Origin: Nostoc sp. JL34
Lineage (GTDB): Bacteria > Cyanobacteriota > Cyanobacteriia > Cyanobacteriales > Nostocaceae
Assembly (NCBI RefSeq): GCF_017114945.1
Contig: NZ_JABXKQ010000110.1
Span: forward strand, 1-37,577
Length of the DNA: 37,577 nt
Reading direction: 5' to 3'
This document shows, in pieces, positions 8,407 through 18,155 of this stretch. Both the position numbers and the translations under genes were made by a program. Each line of letters opens with the position of its first letter. Position 1 is the first letter of the stretch. The notes under the pieces are model-generated. The model saw nothing but the letters and a program-made list of their open reading frames with translations, had not been told where the DNA came from and searched no databases.

Positions 8407-8964
8407 CCGTTTATCTCTCATGCGTGTTACCATGTAGTTACACATATAAGACAAAATATAATATTTTTAGATAAGTCTTGGAAAGAGTATTTTGCGTCTG
8501 TTCCAGAATACAAACAAGGTGATTGCAAATTTACGGATAAACCTAAAAGATCGGGATATAAACCCAAGGGTGGTCACTGTGTTGTAATTGTCATACCTCA
8601 AGCCATATCAAAAAAGTCTTATCACCAGTCTGGGCAAATTAAACTGATTGCGACTCTTTACAAGTTCAATAATAAAATCACACAATTTTATTATTGCCAG
8701 TCCCCTATTGTTCCCAACATTGACCATTATTCAGAAGAAAAATTAATTTTTGCTGAAAGCTTTGAAGCAACTTACCTAAATATCCAGCCAGTCTTTGTAA
8801 ATGTCTCTGATAGCTGCACAAAGCCTATGTCTGAAGTAGTTTCATTGCTTCTAGGCTGGCACAATTGTTCTGTTCCTTACCCTGAAGGAATTAATTCCTC
8901 TTGTCTTTTCAAAATCAGCAACCCGACAGCGAATATAGTAGCATCTTGTATGAATTTTTTGTAA
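8407..8964 (+). pseudogene. long open frame with no start codon; probable broken gene for an exported Cys-containing protein
   Basis: From the stop at 8404-8406 to the TAA at 8962-8964 the frame is open for 185 codons, with no ATG, GTG or TTG before the late Met at 8827. From about 8470 the translation has the character of real protein: DKSWKEYFASVPEYKQGD, then GHCVVIVIPQ, SGQIKLIATLYKF, a middle SPIVPNIDHYSEEKLIFAES, a WHNCSVPYPEG segment and a final Cys. Seven cysteines suggest an exported, disulfide-bearing protein. A hydrophobic stretch in another phase just upstream (VVSFYLLAVYLSCVLPCS) could be the lost signal peptide, joined originally near the T-run at 8464-8468. I therefore favour a frameshift pseudogene. 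An unusual start codon is the alternative. No family was recognised. Confidence 0.5.
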
Positions 8965-9327
8965 AGTTCTCGAATTCAGTGTTCTTACATAATATGATAT
9001 TGATTGTTAGATTAGTACTCAATACTTGCATCAGTAGTAACACAAAGCTAAATTAACCAAAAAGGGAAAGCTACTAAATCAGGGAGAAAGTTGTGAGTTA
9101 TCCTGTTTTTGCAGTCAGGAGAATATCAAGCAATCTCAATTTAAAATTGCGATTGGCAAAACTATTAGTTTAGTTCAGATATTGAACAACCTCAGCAAAA
9201 AGATATTAGCTGATAATCAACGCAAATATTACCATAGCAAAGTAAACTACAGTGCTACTGCCAGGAAAATACTAAGAAAAATCTGCTATAAGTGAATAGT
9301 CTGTTTTTATAAAAGTTTGTATATATT
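8965..9327. other. spacer and probable promoter region of the polysaccharide locus
   Basis: This 363-bp AT-rich stretch precedes the first gene of a long run of same-strand genes, so it should hold the promoter. A TATAAG-like -10 sequence lies at 9286-9291 but no clear -35 was found. No coding frame is credible. Confidence 0.35.
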
Positions 9328-11532
9328 ATGACAATGGAATCTTTGCCGAACTTTGAAGAAGTAAATATTCAGAGATACTTAGAAGTTATTCAACGGCGTT
9401 GGCTACCTCTAGTCGGAATTTTTGGCATAGCTGTTACCCTTGGATGCTTGTATGCATTTTCCCTAAAACCCTCATACAAAGCAGAAGGAAGTTTGATGAT
9501 TAAAACAAATAACTCTTCCTCACTCACAGGGTCACCGCAAGACATAGGACGCTTGGAAGCTTTGAATATAAACGATAATCCCCTGGAAACTCAGGTGAGA
9601 GTTATTGGATCAAATCCAGTCATTGAGAAAACAATTAATTCCCTTAACCTCAAAGATAGTCAAGGCAAACCGTTGTCGATTCCTGACTTGGCAAAACAAC
9701 TCAAAATAGAAGGAATCAAAGGCACTGATGTTGTACAACTTTCTTATAAAGGCGGCGATCCACAACTGGCTGCCAAAATCGTCAATGAAGTTATCGACAG
9801 TTATATCGACCTAAATATCAAGGCTAATCAGAATGAAGCACTGACAGCCAAACAAGTTCTCGTAACGGAAGTACCCAAAGCTGAGGAAATTGTCAGAAGA
9901 GCCGAATCAAAACTACGGCTATTTAAAGAAACGAATAAAATTGTTGTCCTGGAACAAGAAGCAACCGCAGCAGTTGATACGATTTCCAAGTTAGGAAACC
10001 AAATTTCTCAAGCTTTAGCTCAACTAGATGATGTCAAAGGTCGTTTAGAACAGTTACGCAGTGAAGCTCAGGTAGATTCACAGCAAGGTGTAATCGCATC
10101 TGAATTGAGTCAAGCACCTGGAGTTCAGAAAGTGCTTGCCCAACTCCAAGAAACAGAAAGCCAACTAGCACTAGAGCGGACTCGTTTTGAACCTGGACAC
10201 CCTACAATTACCAGTTTAGAAGAAAAAGTCGTAGCTCTTAAAAGCTTGTTAAAAGATCGGACAGGACAAGTAGCGGGTACAGCACAGATAACACAGGGAA
10301 GTTTACAAATTGGACAACTACGGCAAAGCCTAATTGCAGATATTACTCGTGCTCAGGCAGAACGCGTTGGTCTAGAGAGACAAATTGGCACACTCTTGCG
10401 ACAGCAAGATGCTTACATCAAACGAGCAAACAATTTGCCAAGACTAGAACAGAGCCAACGAGAGCTAGAACGGAAACTGCAAGCAGCTCAAACGACTTAT
10501 GAAACACTCTTAAAGAAACGCCAAGAAATTGATGTTGCACAGAACCAAAAAATTCCTAATGCTCGTGTCATTTCCTATGCCTTAATCCCCGATAAAGCAG
10601 AAGGGCCTCGCAAAATTCTATTTATTGTTGGCGGCGGAGGAATTGGTCTTTTCTTAGGTATCATTGTAGCCTTTAGTTTAGACTTGATAGACCGCTCAGT
10701 GAAGACCGTCAAAGAAGCCAAAGAAGTCTTGAGATACAGTGTTTTGGGAGTGATTCCCACACAACCTAGAAATGGTAAAGCTCATTCTTCTATAGCAGGA
10801 CTAGATAGACCTATTCCCAAAATTATTGGCAGAGATATTCCTTACTTCCCTCTTGGTAACGCATACCAAATACTACAAGTTAACTTGAAGTTCCTCTGTT
10901 CTGATAAACCGCTCAAAAGCATTGTAATTACAAGCTCCGTTGCCAAAGAAGGAAAGTCTGACGTATCTGCAAATTTAGCTGTGACTATGGCTCAGGCGGG
11001 GCGTCGGGTGTTATTGGTAGATGCAGATATGCGTCATCCCATACAGCATCATATCTGGGGGCTAACAAATACAAGCGGACTAAGTAATGTTATTACTGGA
11101 CAAGTTTCTTTAGATGCAGCTGTGCAAGAAGTGATGCCTAATCTTGAGGTTCTGAGTTCTGGAGTTTTGCCTCCCAATCCAGTAGCAATGCTAGATTCTC
11201 AACGGATGGCAACATTAATTAGTAACTTTGGGAGAGAATACGATCTTGTGATTTTTGATACTCCTCCTCTCTCAGGAATAGCAGATGCTGCTGTTTTAAG
11301 TACCCTCACTGACGGTATTTTATTAGTCGTTCGTCCTGGAGTGGTTGACTTTAACAGTGCGAATGCAGCTAAAGAGTTTTTAACTCAGTCAGGTCAGAAG
11401 GTGTTAGGGATAGTCATCAATGGTGTGAATACTAAAAATGAGCCTAATAATTATTTTTATGACACCAAAAAACCACAAATTGAACAAGATTTAGTATCTA
11501 GCAGCTTAACAAAATTTTCAAAAGAGCGTTAA
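9328..11532 (+). CDS. polysaccharide copolymerase / BY-type tyrosine kinase (Wzc-like)
   Basis: The 734-residue protein sits in the inner membrane and controls chain length and export of exopolysaccharide. The Wzz domain begins near residue 12 (INIQRYLEVIQRRW-like segment), with a first membrane helix at about 29-47, a long periplasmic coiled-coil region (about 180-410) and a second helix at about 429-451. The C-terminal kinase has Walker A-like SVAKEGKSD (Lys543, Ser544), Walker A' VLLVDADMR (Asp565, Asp567) and Walker B LVIFDTPP (Asp644). The Walker A is unusual: Asp545 stands where Ser or Thr is normal, and Ala-Lys replaces the usual Pro-Gly. The C-terminal tail has only two close tyrosines (NYFYD), fewer than in enterobacterial Wzc. 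It is the first gene of the polysaccharide locus. Confidence 0.9.
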   Translation: MTMESLPNFEEVNIQRYLEVIQRRWLPLVGIFGIAVTLGCLYAFSLKPSYKAEGSLMIKTNNSSSLTGSPQDIGRLEALNINDNPLETQVRVIGSNPVIEKTINSLNLKDSQGKPLSIPDLAKQLKIEGIKGTDVVQLSYKGGDPQLAAKIVNEVIDSYIDLNIKANQNEALTAKQVLVTEVPKAEEIVRRAESKLRLFKETNKIVVLEQEATAAVDTISKLGNQISQALAQLDDVKGRLEQLRSEAQVDSQQGVIASELSQAPGVQKVLAQLQETESQLALERTRFEPGHPTITSLEEKVVALKSLLKDRTGQVAGTAQITQGSLQIGQLRQSLIADITRAQAERVGLERQIGTLLRQQDAYIKRANNLPRLEQSQRELERKLQAAQTTYETLLKKRQEIDVAQNQKIPNARVISYALIPDKAEGPRKILFIVGGGGIGLFLGIIVAFSLDLIDRSVKTVKEAKEVLRYSVLGVIPTQPRNGKAHSSIAGLDRPIPKIIGRDIPYFPLGNAYQILQVNLKFLCSDKPLKSIVITSSVAKEGKSDVSANLAVTMAQAGRRVLLVDADMRHPIQHHIWGLTNTSGLSNVITGQVSLDAAVQEVMPNLEVLSSGVLPPNPVAMLDSQRMATLISNFGREYDLVIFDTPPLSGIADAAVLSTLTDGILLVVRPGVVDFNSANAAKEFLTQSGQKVLGIVINGVNTKNEPNNYFYDTKKPQIEQDLVSSSLTKFSKER

Positions 11533-11607
11533 GTTCCCCAATAGATTGCGAAAGTGAGCCTCACTACAACCATCTAAACCCAATTTTTTGACTGTAGGAC
11601 TAAATTA

Positions 11608-12549
11608 ATGACGTTAAGCAAAAATCTCAAGGAATTTGTAAAATCAAATACTCCATTAGCTAAATGGAAAGGCTCTATTTACACAAAAGCAGTAATTATC
11701 AAAAATCATGTCAAAAATTATGATATATATCAGCAAATTTTATCTTCTCAACAGAGTAATGAATTAGTTGCCAATCTTATTAAAGATAGTAAACCTTTTA
11801 TGATTTCTCGCTTTGGTAGCACAGAAGCTTATTGTGTACATGAATACCTAAAAGGAGGTTATAAAGGATCTATATTTGAGTCAATGTCTAATGATTCTGG
11901 GTTTTTCCCAGTAGATGAAAAACATCTGGATCGATTTAGTCAACTGTTTTTAGAATCGTCAAAATCTATAGATGTTTTAGGAGTATGGTTTCAAATTGGA
12001 GAGCCAGAAATTATCAGAAATTCTTGCCAAAAAGCTTCTTTTGTGGAATTAAATACACTGGAACCTTATTATCACAACGACCCTTGGAGCAAGAATCTTG
12101 AGGGTAAAAAGGTTTTAGTAATTCATCCTTTTGCAGAAACAATTTCATCACAATATAAAAACCAAAGAAAGTTACTTTTTGAAAACAAAAATATTCTGCC
12201 TGAATTTGAATTAATTCCTTTCAAAGCAGTTCAGTCTTTGGCTGGAACTCAAACCCAGTTCAATACTTGGTTCGATGCTTATGATTGGATGTGTAATAAG
12301 ATTAAAGTTCAAGATTTTGACATAGCTATTATAGGATGTGGTGCTTATGGACTTCCATTAGCTGCTTACATTAAATCTCTGGGTAAACAGGCTGTGCATC
12401 TCGGAGGAGCAACTCAAATTCTTTTTGGAATTAAAGGCAACCGTTGGGATAAGATTCCGTTTTTTCAGTCTCTTTATAATGAATCCTGGGTGAGGTGTAA
12501 ACCTGAAGATATCCCGACAAATCCCTCAAAATATCCAGCCTATTGGTAA
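11608..12549 (+). CDS. polysaccharide locus protein, possible GT-D-type glycosyltransferase
   Basis: The 313-residue product has no membrane segment. Two blocks stand out: FMISRFGSTEAY (about residue 64-75), resembling the RFGxxE signature of GT-D fold (DUF1792-type) transferases, and a late block DIAIIGCGAYGLPLAAYIK followed by HLGGATQILFGIKG. These resemble a nucleotide-binding half-fold and a conserved end seen in uncharacterised capsule proteins. The short C-terminal PSKYPAYW is typical of those proteins. Its place between the Wzc-like kinase and a GT2 gene supports a role in building or modifying the polysaccharide. Assignment to GT-D is an inference from motifs and context. Confidence 0.55.
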   Translation: MTLSKNLKEFVKSNTPLAKWKGSIYTKAVIIKNHVKNYDIYQQILSSQQSNELVANLIKDSKPFMISRFGSTEAYCVHEYLKGGYKGSIFESMSNDSGFFPVDEKHLDRFSQLFLESSKSIDVLGVWFQIGEPEIIRNSCQKASFVELNTLEPYYHNDPWSKNLEGKKVLVIHPFAETISSQYKNQRKLLFENKNILPEFELIPFKAVQSLAGTQTQFNTWFDAYDWMCNKIKVQDFDIAIIGCGAYGLPLAAYIKSLGKQAVHLGGATQILFGIKGNRWDKIPFFQSLYNESWVRCKPEDIPTNPSKYPAYW

Positions 12550-12605
12550 TTATAAGTTTTCAAAAATATCTTCATTTTCTTTTTTTACCTATCAAGGCAT
12601 TTTAT

Positions 12606-13559
12606 ATGGATAAAAATAAAATCAAAACATCTTGTTTAATTAATAATTACAATTACGCTGAATTTCTCTCAGAGGCAATTAATAGCGCGTTAATTCAAAC
12701 GGTTGAATTTGATGAGATTATTATTGTTGATGACGCTTCCACAGATAATTCTGTAGAAGTCATCACTAAATTTACTCAATTAGCTAATGTTAAATCTATA
12801 TTGAAAGAAAAAAATCAAGGACAATTATCATCCTTTAATGAAGGATTTTTAGCTGCGACTGGGGATATTATATTTTTTTTAGATGCTGATGATATTTATG
12901 AACCTCAATATTTAGAAACTACCTTAAATTTTTATAAAAGACGTAGTGAATGTGATTTTGTTTTTTGTGCATATAAAAAGTTTGGGGCAGTAGAAGAAAC
13001 ATTTCAAGCTGATGCAGTTGATTTAGATTTGGGTTATTCAGTAATCAGAACTTTATATAGTGGTGAATGGATTGGCTCCATAACTTCAACATTATCAATA
13101 CGTAGAGAAATAATCAGGAAATTTTTACCTATTTCAAATGTAGAAGATTGGCGTGTAAGGGCTGATGATTGTCTGATATGGGGAGCTTCTTTGGTAGGGG
13201 CTAAAAAGTTTTATATGTCTAATCCTTTGGTGATGTATAGAATACATCAAAGTAATCAGTATCATAACAAGAAATTTTTAGACATAGACATTAACTATGA
13301 ATATAAGAGATTCTGGAAACGCAATTCTTTATTTAATTACATTCTGCAAAAAAATAATTTTAGTTTACCGTTATTATTGGCTTTCACATCTCTAAATGAG
13401 TTAAAAACAATACCATGCCCAAAATATCAAGATTTTCTTTCATATTTGAAAATAATATTTTTGTTTGAGCATAACTTTTTTTGGAAAACAAAGGGCATTG
13501 TTTTATTATTTAGCTATTTTTTGAAAACTTTGATGACTGGGAAATTAAAAATATTATAG
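12606..13559 (+). CDS. GT2 family glycosyltransferase
   Basis: The 317-residue protein has the GT-A fold of family 2: the N-terminal strand KTSCLINNYNYAEFLSEAI, the nucleotide-binding IIIVDDASTDNS and the metal-binding DxD in FFLDADDIYEPQ. It would transfer a sugar from a nucleotide donor to the lipid-linked repeat unit. The frame is open back to 12543, overlapping the previous gene, but that extension is hydrophobic and unlike the family. The ATG at 12606 puts the conserved first strand at residue 8 and is chosen. The gene is more AT-rich than the glgB or nifJ regions, which may point to transfer. The acceptor and sugar are unknown. Confidence 0.88.
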   Translation: MDKNKIKTSCLINNYNYAEFLSEAINSALIQTVEFDEIIIVDDASTDNSVEVITKFTQLANVKSILKEKNQGQLSSFNEGFLAATGDIIFFLDADDIYEPQYLETTLNFYKRRSECDFVFCAYKKFGAVEETFQADAVDLDLGYSVIRTLYSGEWIGSITSTLSIRREIIRKFLPISNVEDWRVRADDCLIWGASLVGAKKFYMSNPLVMYRIHQSNQYHNKKFLDIDINYEYKRFWKRNSLFNYILQKNNFSLPLLLAFTSLNELKTIPCPKYQDFLSYLKIIFLFEHNFFWKTKGIVLLFSYFLKTLMTGKLKIL

Positions 13560-13668
13560 GCGATAAATAATGTTAATTCCTAGATAAATACAGATTATTT
13601 AGTACTGGAAAAAAATCGCACGATATGGGTAGGGATAGAAAACATCACATGAGTAATTCATAAAAATA

Positions 13669-14991
13669 ATGTTAAGTAAATTAAAAATTAAAAACTTATC
13701 AAAATTTAAATCTCGTTCTGGGCTGCGTGCAATTATTGCCAATACAGGTTGGTTGTTTGCTGACCGCGTTCTACGTATGGGTGCAAGCTTGGTCGTAGGA
13801 GTATGGGTAGCACGCTACTTAGGAGTACAGCAATATGGTCTCTTTAACTATGCTTTAGCTTTTGTTGCCTTATTTAGCCCAATTTTCACTCTAGGACTGG
13901 ACGACGTAGTAGTTCGCCATCTTGTCCGTCAATCATCAAACAAAGAGGAAATTTTAGGAACTACCTTTTGGCTAAAATTGTTGGGTGGAATTGCTTCTGT
14001 CTTATTGGCAGTTGGCACTATGTTTTTCTTAGGTGAGCATGAAACACTGAAGATATGGTTAGTTGCAATATTAGGGATAGCAGGAATATTTAGGGCGTCT
14101 GATACTATTGAACTGTGGTTTCAATCACAGGTGCAGTCAAAATACACTGTGATCGCTAAAAACACAGCGTTTCTACTAAATACTGTCATTAAAATCGCAC
14201 TAATTTTAACAAAAGCACCATTGCTAGCTTTTGCTTGGGTAACATTAGCAGAATTTGCAATGAGTGCAATTGGCTTGCTGATTGTTTACCAAGTCAAAGG
14301 GTCTTCGTTATGGTTATGGCGTTGGAGTTTTGCTGCTGCCAAAACTCTTCTGAAAGAGAGTTTACCTCTAATTTTTTCGGGGTTCGCTATCATGATTTTT
14401 ATGAGAATAGATCAGGTGATGTTAGGTCAAATGATCGGAGATAGTGAGGTTGGAGTTTATTCTGCTGCTGTACGTGTTTCTGAAATTTGGTATTTTATTC
14501 CGGGGGCTATTGTTTCTTCTGTTGCTCCTGCAATTTACGCAGCCAAGGAAAAATCAGAAAGTCTTTACTATCAAAGAATAGGACAATTACTCAGTCTAAT
14601 GACATGTATATCTTTAGCAATTGCGCTTCCAATGTCATTTCTGTCTGACAAGATAATTATGGTGATGTTTGGAAGTGGATATGCAGACGCAGGAGCAATA
14701 TTAGCAGTTCATATTTGGACTTCTTTATTTGTCTTTATGGGTCTTGCAACATCACCTTGGTTTATTGCTGAAGGTTTGAACCACGTTTCTCTAGGTAAGA
14801 CTTTATTTGGCGCAATACTAAACATTATTCTCAATTTATTACTGATTCCTAAATATTCAGGACTTGGGGCTGCGATCGCAACAATAATATCTCAAGCGGC
14901 GGCTGCTTTTGTATGCAATGCATTTGATTCAAGAACACAAAAAATATTTAAGATTCAGGTGCGATCGCTTATTCCGTTTTATAAATATTGA
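13669..14991 (+). CDS. Wzx-type polysaccharide flippase
   Basis: This 440-residue, highly hydrophobic protein belongs to the MATE/MurJ-like oligosaccharide flippase family and should move lipid-linked repeat units across the inner membrane. A typical N-terminal segment (NTGWLFADRVLRMGASLVVG) is followed by alternating membrane helices, about twelve by eye. Other family-like segments are WVARYLGVQQYGLFNYA near residue 47 and a central FMRIDQVMLGQM. A C-terminal LGAAIATIISQ segment is also characteristic. It stands between two glycosyltransferase genes. A 109-bp gap in front allows an internal promoter, though none is evident. Several HIP1 sites lie in its 3' part. Confidence 0.92.
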   Translation: MLSKLKIKNLSKFKSRSGLRAIIANTGWLFADRVLRMGASLVVGVWVARYLGVQQYGLFNYALAFVALFSPIFTLGLDDVVVRHLVRQSSNKEEILGTTFWLKLLGGIASVLLAVGTMFFLGEHETLKIWLVAILGIAGIFRASDTIELWFQSQVQSKYTVIAKNTAFLLNTVIKIALILTKAPLLAFAWVTLAEFAMSAIGLLIVYQVKGSSLWLWRWSFAAAKTLLKESLPLIFSGFAIMIFMRIDQVMLGQMIGDSEVGVYSAAVRVSEIWYFIPGAIVSSVAPAIYAAKEKSESLYYQRIGQLLSLMTCISLAIALPMSFLSDKIIMVMFGSGYADAGAILAVHIWTSLFVFMGLATSPWFIAEGLNHVSLGKTLFGAILNIILNLLLIPKYSGLGAAIATIISQAAAAFVCNAFDSRTQKIFKIQVRSLIPFYKY

Positions 14992-15043
14992 TCGTGATTA
15001 TCTAACCTTTTCATATCAAGAACATTAGCACAATTAATCAAAG

Positions 15044-15970
15044 ATGCAAACACCAGTAACTTTTATTATTTTCAAGCGCCCACAAACAACAGAGAAAGTT
15101 TTTGAAGCTATTCGCCAAGCAAAGCCAACAAAACTTTTTGTAATTGCAGATGGCCCCCGCACTGACCGCGAAGGTGAGGCAGAAAAGTGTGAAGCAGCTA
15201 GAACAATTATTGAAAGAGTTGATTGGGACTGTGAAGTTATTAAGAATTATTCTGATATCAACTTAGGTTGTGCAAAACGAGTATCTAGTGGTTTAGATTG
15301 GGTATTTAATAATGTTGAAGAGACAATTATTTTAGAAGATGATTGTATCCCTCACCCAACTTTTTTCAGATATAGTGAAGAACTGCTAGAAAAATATAGA
15401 AATGATACCAGAATTGCCACTATCTCTGCTCAAAATCTCCAATTCGGACGAAAACGCACAAATTACAGTTACTATTTTTCTCGCTATAACCACTGCTGGG
15501 GTTGGGCAAGTTGGCGACGTGCTTGGCAACATTATGATTTGACTATCAAACTCTGGAAAGAGGTGCAAGCAGAAAATCTTTTACATGACATTCTTATAGA
15601 CCCAAAAGCAGTAAATTATTGGCAACGAATATTTCAGTCTGTTTATAACAATCCTACAGGTATAACTTGGGATTACCAATGGACATTTGCTTGTTGGATA
15701 CAGGGTAGCTTAAGCATTATTCCCAATGTCAATTTAATCTCTAATGTCGGTGTTGGTGCAGACGCAACTCATTTCACTTCCAGTCAAGAATTTTCGTTCA
15801 TCAATATGTCGATGCAAGCAATGGAATTTCCCTTAAAGCATCCACCGTTTATTGTGAGGAATATAGATGCAGATAATTTTACGCAGAAAACAGTCTACAA
15901 AGCAACCGCATTGGATATTTTTAAAGAGGAACTGAAGAAAAGATTGAATTACTCAGCGATAAATAACTAA
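15044..15970 (+). CDS. GT-A fold glycosyltransferase (HlpA / GNT-I-like)
   Basis: The 308-residue protein resembles cyanobacterial proteins often named hemolytic protein HlpA-like. They are in fact GT-A glycosyltransferases related to the N-acetylglucosaminyltransferase I group. Signs are the first strand TFIIFKRPQTTEKVFEAI, a following LFVIADGPR, the DxD-type LEDDCIPHP near residue 105 and the aromatic HCWGWASWRRAW near 150. A late TWDYQWTF segment is also typical. No membrane segment is present. It probably adds one sugar of the repeat unit. The hemolysin name has no support in the sequence. Confidence 0.8.
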   Translation: MQTPVTFIIFKRPQTTEKVFEAIRQAKPTKLFVIADGPRTDREGEAEKCEAARTIIERVDWDCEVIKNYSDINLGCAKRVSSGLDWVFNNVEETIILEDDCIPHPTFFRYSEELLEKYRNDTRIATISAQNLQFGRKRTNYSYYFSRYNHCWGWASWRRAWQHYDLTIKLWKEVQAENLLHDILIDPKAVNYWQRIFQSVYNNPTGITWDYQWTFACWIQGSLSIIPNVNLISNVGVGADATHFTSSQEFSFINMSMQAMEFPLKHPPFIVRNIDADNFTQKTVYKATALDIFKEELKKRLNYSAINN

Positions 15971-16006
15971 TGATAAATTATGTAGTTAATTAATAACTTA
16001 TCAGCA

Positions 16007-17227
16007 ATGAATGTAAAATTAACAGAAAAAATATTAACTATCTTGCTATTACTCATTGCTGTAGGGGCATTAACCATACACCCTGCACAAGAAGTTTCCA
16101 TGTCTACCCTTGGAGGCGATAAGGTAGATACCTTATTCAATATAGTTTCATATTTAATATTGTTTTATTTCCTAATTTTATACTGGAAAGGTTTTATTTA
16201 TGTAATTACCAAAAGTCCATTACAATTTTTGTTACTAGCAATAGTTATATTTTCTATATTGTGGTCAGAAGACCTAAGCTCTACTCTAAAAGATATAAAA
16301 GGTCTAATCCGAATATATTTTATTGCAATCTATTTAGCAATGCGTTATCCCCTTAGGGAACAAATGAGGCTAATAGCTTGGGCGCTTGGTGTAGCGGCAT
16401 TATTATCTATGATATTCTCTGCATTTATCCCAGGTTATATTCACACATCACCTGAATTAGTAAATATGTGGAGCGGAATTTATGGTCATAAAAATGAATT
16501 AGGTTACATGATGAATTGGAGTGCAGGAGTTTTTTTACATCTTGCACTTAGTAGCTATAGATATCGCTGGTTGATGTGGGCACTATGTGGGTTATCAATA
16601 TGTCTAATTATCCTCACGCGTTCAACAACATCATTGGCAATCCTATTGACAATGATATTGCTTTTACCTTTCTATCAATCCTTAAAAAAAACTAATTACA
16701 AATTACAAGTTATTATGATTACCTCGGCTTTAATGTTAATGATTATTTTTTCAATGTTACTAATAAATAATGCTGAAACTGTAGTTGGTACTTCTGGTAA
16801 AGACCTTACCTTAAATGGGCGCTCTGATCTCTGGGAATTAGTGATATCCAAGGTTTTGGAAAGACCTTGGCTAGGTTATGGATTCTCTGGATTTTGGACT
16901 AGTAATGCTGCATCTAAGCTGAGAGCTACTTATGACTGGGCAAGCAATGCTCACAATGGCTTTTTACAACTATTGTTAGAATTAGGATTTTTAGGTTTCT
17001 TGACTTTTGTCGCCGGGTTTATTCGATTCTTTGTAATGGCATTGACTCGAATTATTTCTGTCGCCAAAAAACCAGAAGATTATTGGCCAATGCAGATGCT
17101 AGTTATCATCGTCATAGTGAATTTCTCAGAAGCAAGATTATTAACTCCCGGTTGGAATTGGTTGATGTATGTCACAACTTCTTTATCTCTGACTCTTAGT
17201 TTTCAGCAGACACCAATATATAAATAG
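16007..17227 (+). CDS. O-antigen ligase / polysaccharide polymerase (Wzy/WaaL type)
   Basis: This 406-residue integral membrane protein has about ten to twelve hydrophobic helices and the large periplasmic loop of the O-antigen ligase family. The signature follows LNGRSDLWELV and RPWLGYGFSGFW (about residues 271-300), with the conserved NAHNGFLQLLLELGFLG near residue 320. Here the His is the expected catalytic-region residue. In a Wzx/Wzy pathway it would join flipped repeat units into a chain. Because ligases and polymerases share the fold, its exact reaction is inferred from the neighbouring flippase and Wzc-like kinase, and from there being only one such gene in the locus. Confidence 0.85.
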   Translation: MNVKLTEKILTILLLLIAVGALTIHPAQEVSMSTLGGDKVDTLFNIVSYLILFYFLILYWKGFIYVITKSPLQFLLLAIVIFSILWSEDLSSTLKDIKGLIRIYFIAIYLAMRYPLREQMRLIAWALGVAALLSMIFSAFIPGYIHTSPELVNMWSGIYGHKNELGYMMNWSAGVFLHLALSSYRYRWLMWALCGLSICLIILTRSTTSLAILLTMILLLPFYQSLKKTNYKLQVIMITSALMLMIIFSMLLINNAETVVGTSGKDLTLNGRSDLWELVISKVLERPWLGYGFSGFWTSNAASKLRATYDWASNAHNGFLQLLLELGFLGFLTFVAGFIRFFVMALTRIISVAKKPEDYWPMQMLVIIVIVNFSEARLLTPGWNWLMYVTTSLSLTLSFQQTPIYK

Positions 17228-17261
17228 GTTACATACTTGCATAATTAAAAGGAGAAAAAGC

Positions 17262-18089
17262 ATGAAAAAGTTAAATTTTGGATGTGGACACAGATTTTCT
17301 TCTGGATGGATAAATATAGATTTTAATTCTGAGCATCCTGAAGTAATTGCCCATAACTTACTGCAACCACTCCCATACCCTAAAGATTATTTCGATGTAA
17401 TTTATAGCAGTCATGTCTTAGAGCATTTCTCGAAGGATACGGGAGAAATGCTAGTGAAAGAATGCTACAGAGTTCTAAAACCTCAAGGCATTTTACGCAT
17501 CGTTGTTCCTGACTTAGAGCGAACATGCCGTGAATATTTAAGAATTATCGACAGTATTGAGAAGGAGGAGGAAAGGAAAAAATATGAATGGATTATTATT
17601 GAGTTAATCGACCAATTAGTTAGAACAGAACATGGCGGCTTGATGAAAACTTATTGGCGACAAGTGCTTGAAAACAATGATAAATCATCCATCAACTATG
17701 TAGAAACAAGAACAGGTATCAAAATCAAAGAAGAGATAGCAAACAATAATACTAATTCTTTCTTGGAAAAGGTATTTAGTATCAATCAAAACAAACTCAA
17801 AAATAAATTTAAATACCTCTATATTGATATGGTAAAAAGGTTTATACCACATTATGTCCGTAAGTCTCTGATAGATGAAACGACCCTTGGGGAAAAACAT
17901 AAGTGGATGTATGATAGCTATAGTATGAAAACGCTCTTTGAAAGAGTTGGTTTTTCAGATATTAAGTTTTTAGATGCCCATATAAGTGATATTCCAAACT
18001 TTAGTGATGAAGTCTTAGATATAAATGCCGACGGAACAATATATTTACCAGGCTCGTTATATTGTGAGGGCATCAAATCAAACAAATAA
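17262..18089 (+). CDS. SAM-dependent methyltransferase
   Basis: The 275-residue protein begins directly with class I methyltransferase motif I (LNFGCGHRFSSGWINID), followed by YFDVIYSSHVLEHF and the post-motif LKPQGILRIVVPDLER. The C-terminal part (about 110-230) is a less conserved, basic insert, perhaps for acceptor binding. A strong ribosome binding site, AAAGGAG, lies 9 bases before the ATG. In this locus it probably methylates a sugar of the polysaccharide or caps the chain end, which is inferred from context only. Confidence 0.85.
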   Translation: MKKLNFGCGHRFSSGWINIDFNSEHPEVIAHNLLQPLPYPKDYFDVIYSSHVLEHFSKDTGEMLVKECYRVLKPQGILRIVVPDLERTCREYLRIIDSIEKEEERKKYEWIIIELIDQLVRTEHGGLMKTYWRQVLENNDKSSINYVETRTGIKIKEEIANNNTNSFLEKVFSINQNKLKNKFKYLYIDMVKRFIPHYVRKSLIDETTLGEKHKWMYDSYSMKTLFERVGFSDIKFLDAHISDIPNFSDEVLDINADGTIYLPGSLYCEGIKSNK

Positions 18090-18155
18090 TACTAATTATC
18101 TGGGATAGAGAAACAATGTTATCGAGTATGTTTTTGCAAGTTAAATAGTACTAAT

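Noticed and set aside
12543..12605. N-terminal extension of the GT2 gene
   Set aside because: It overlaps the previous gene, is hydrophobic and unlike the family. The ATG at 12606 gives the normal start.
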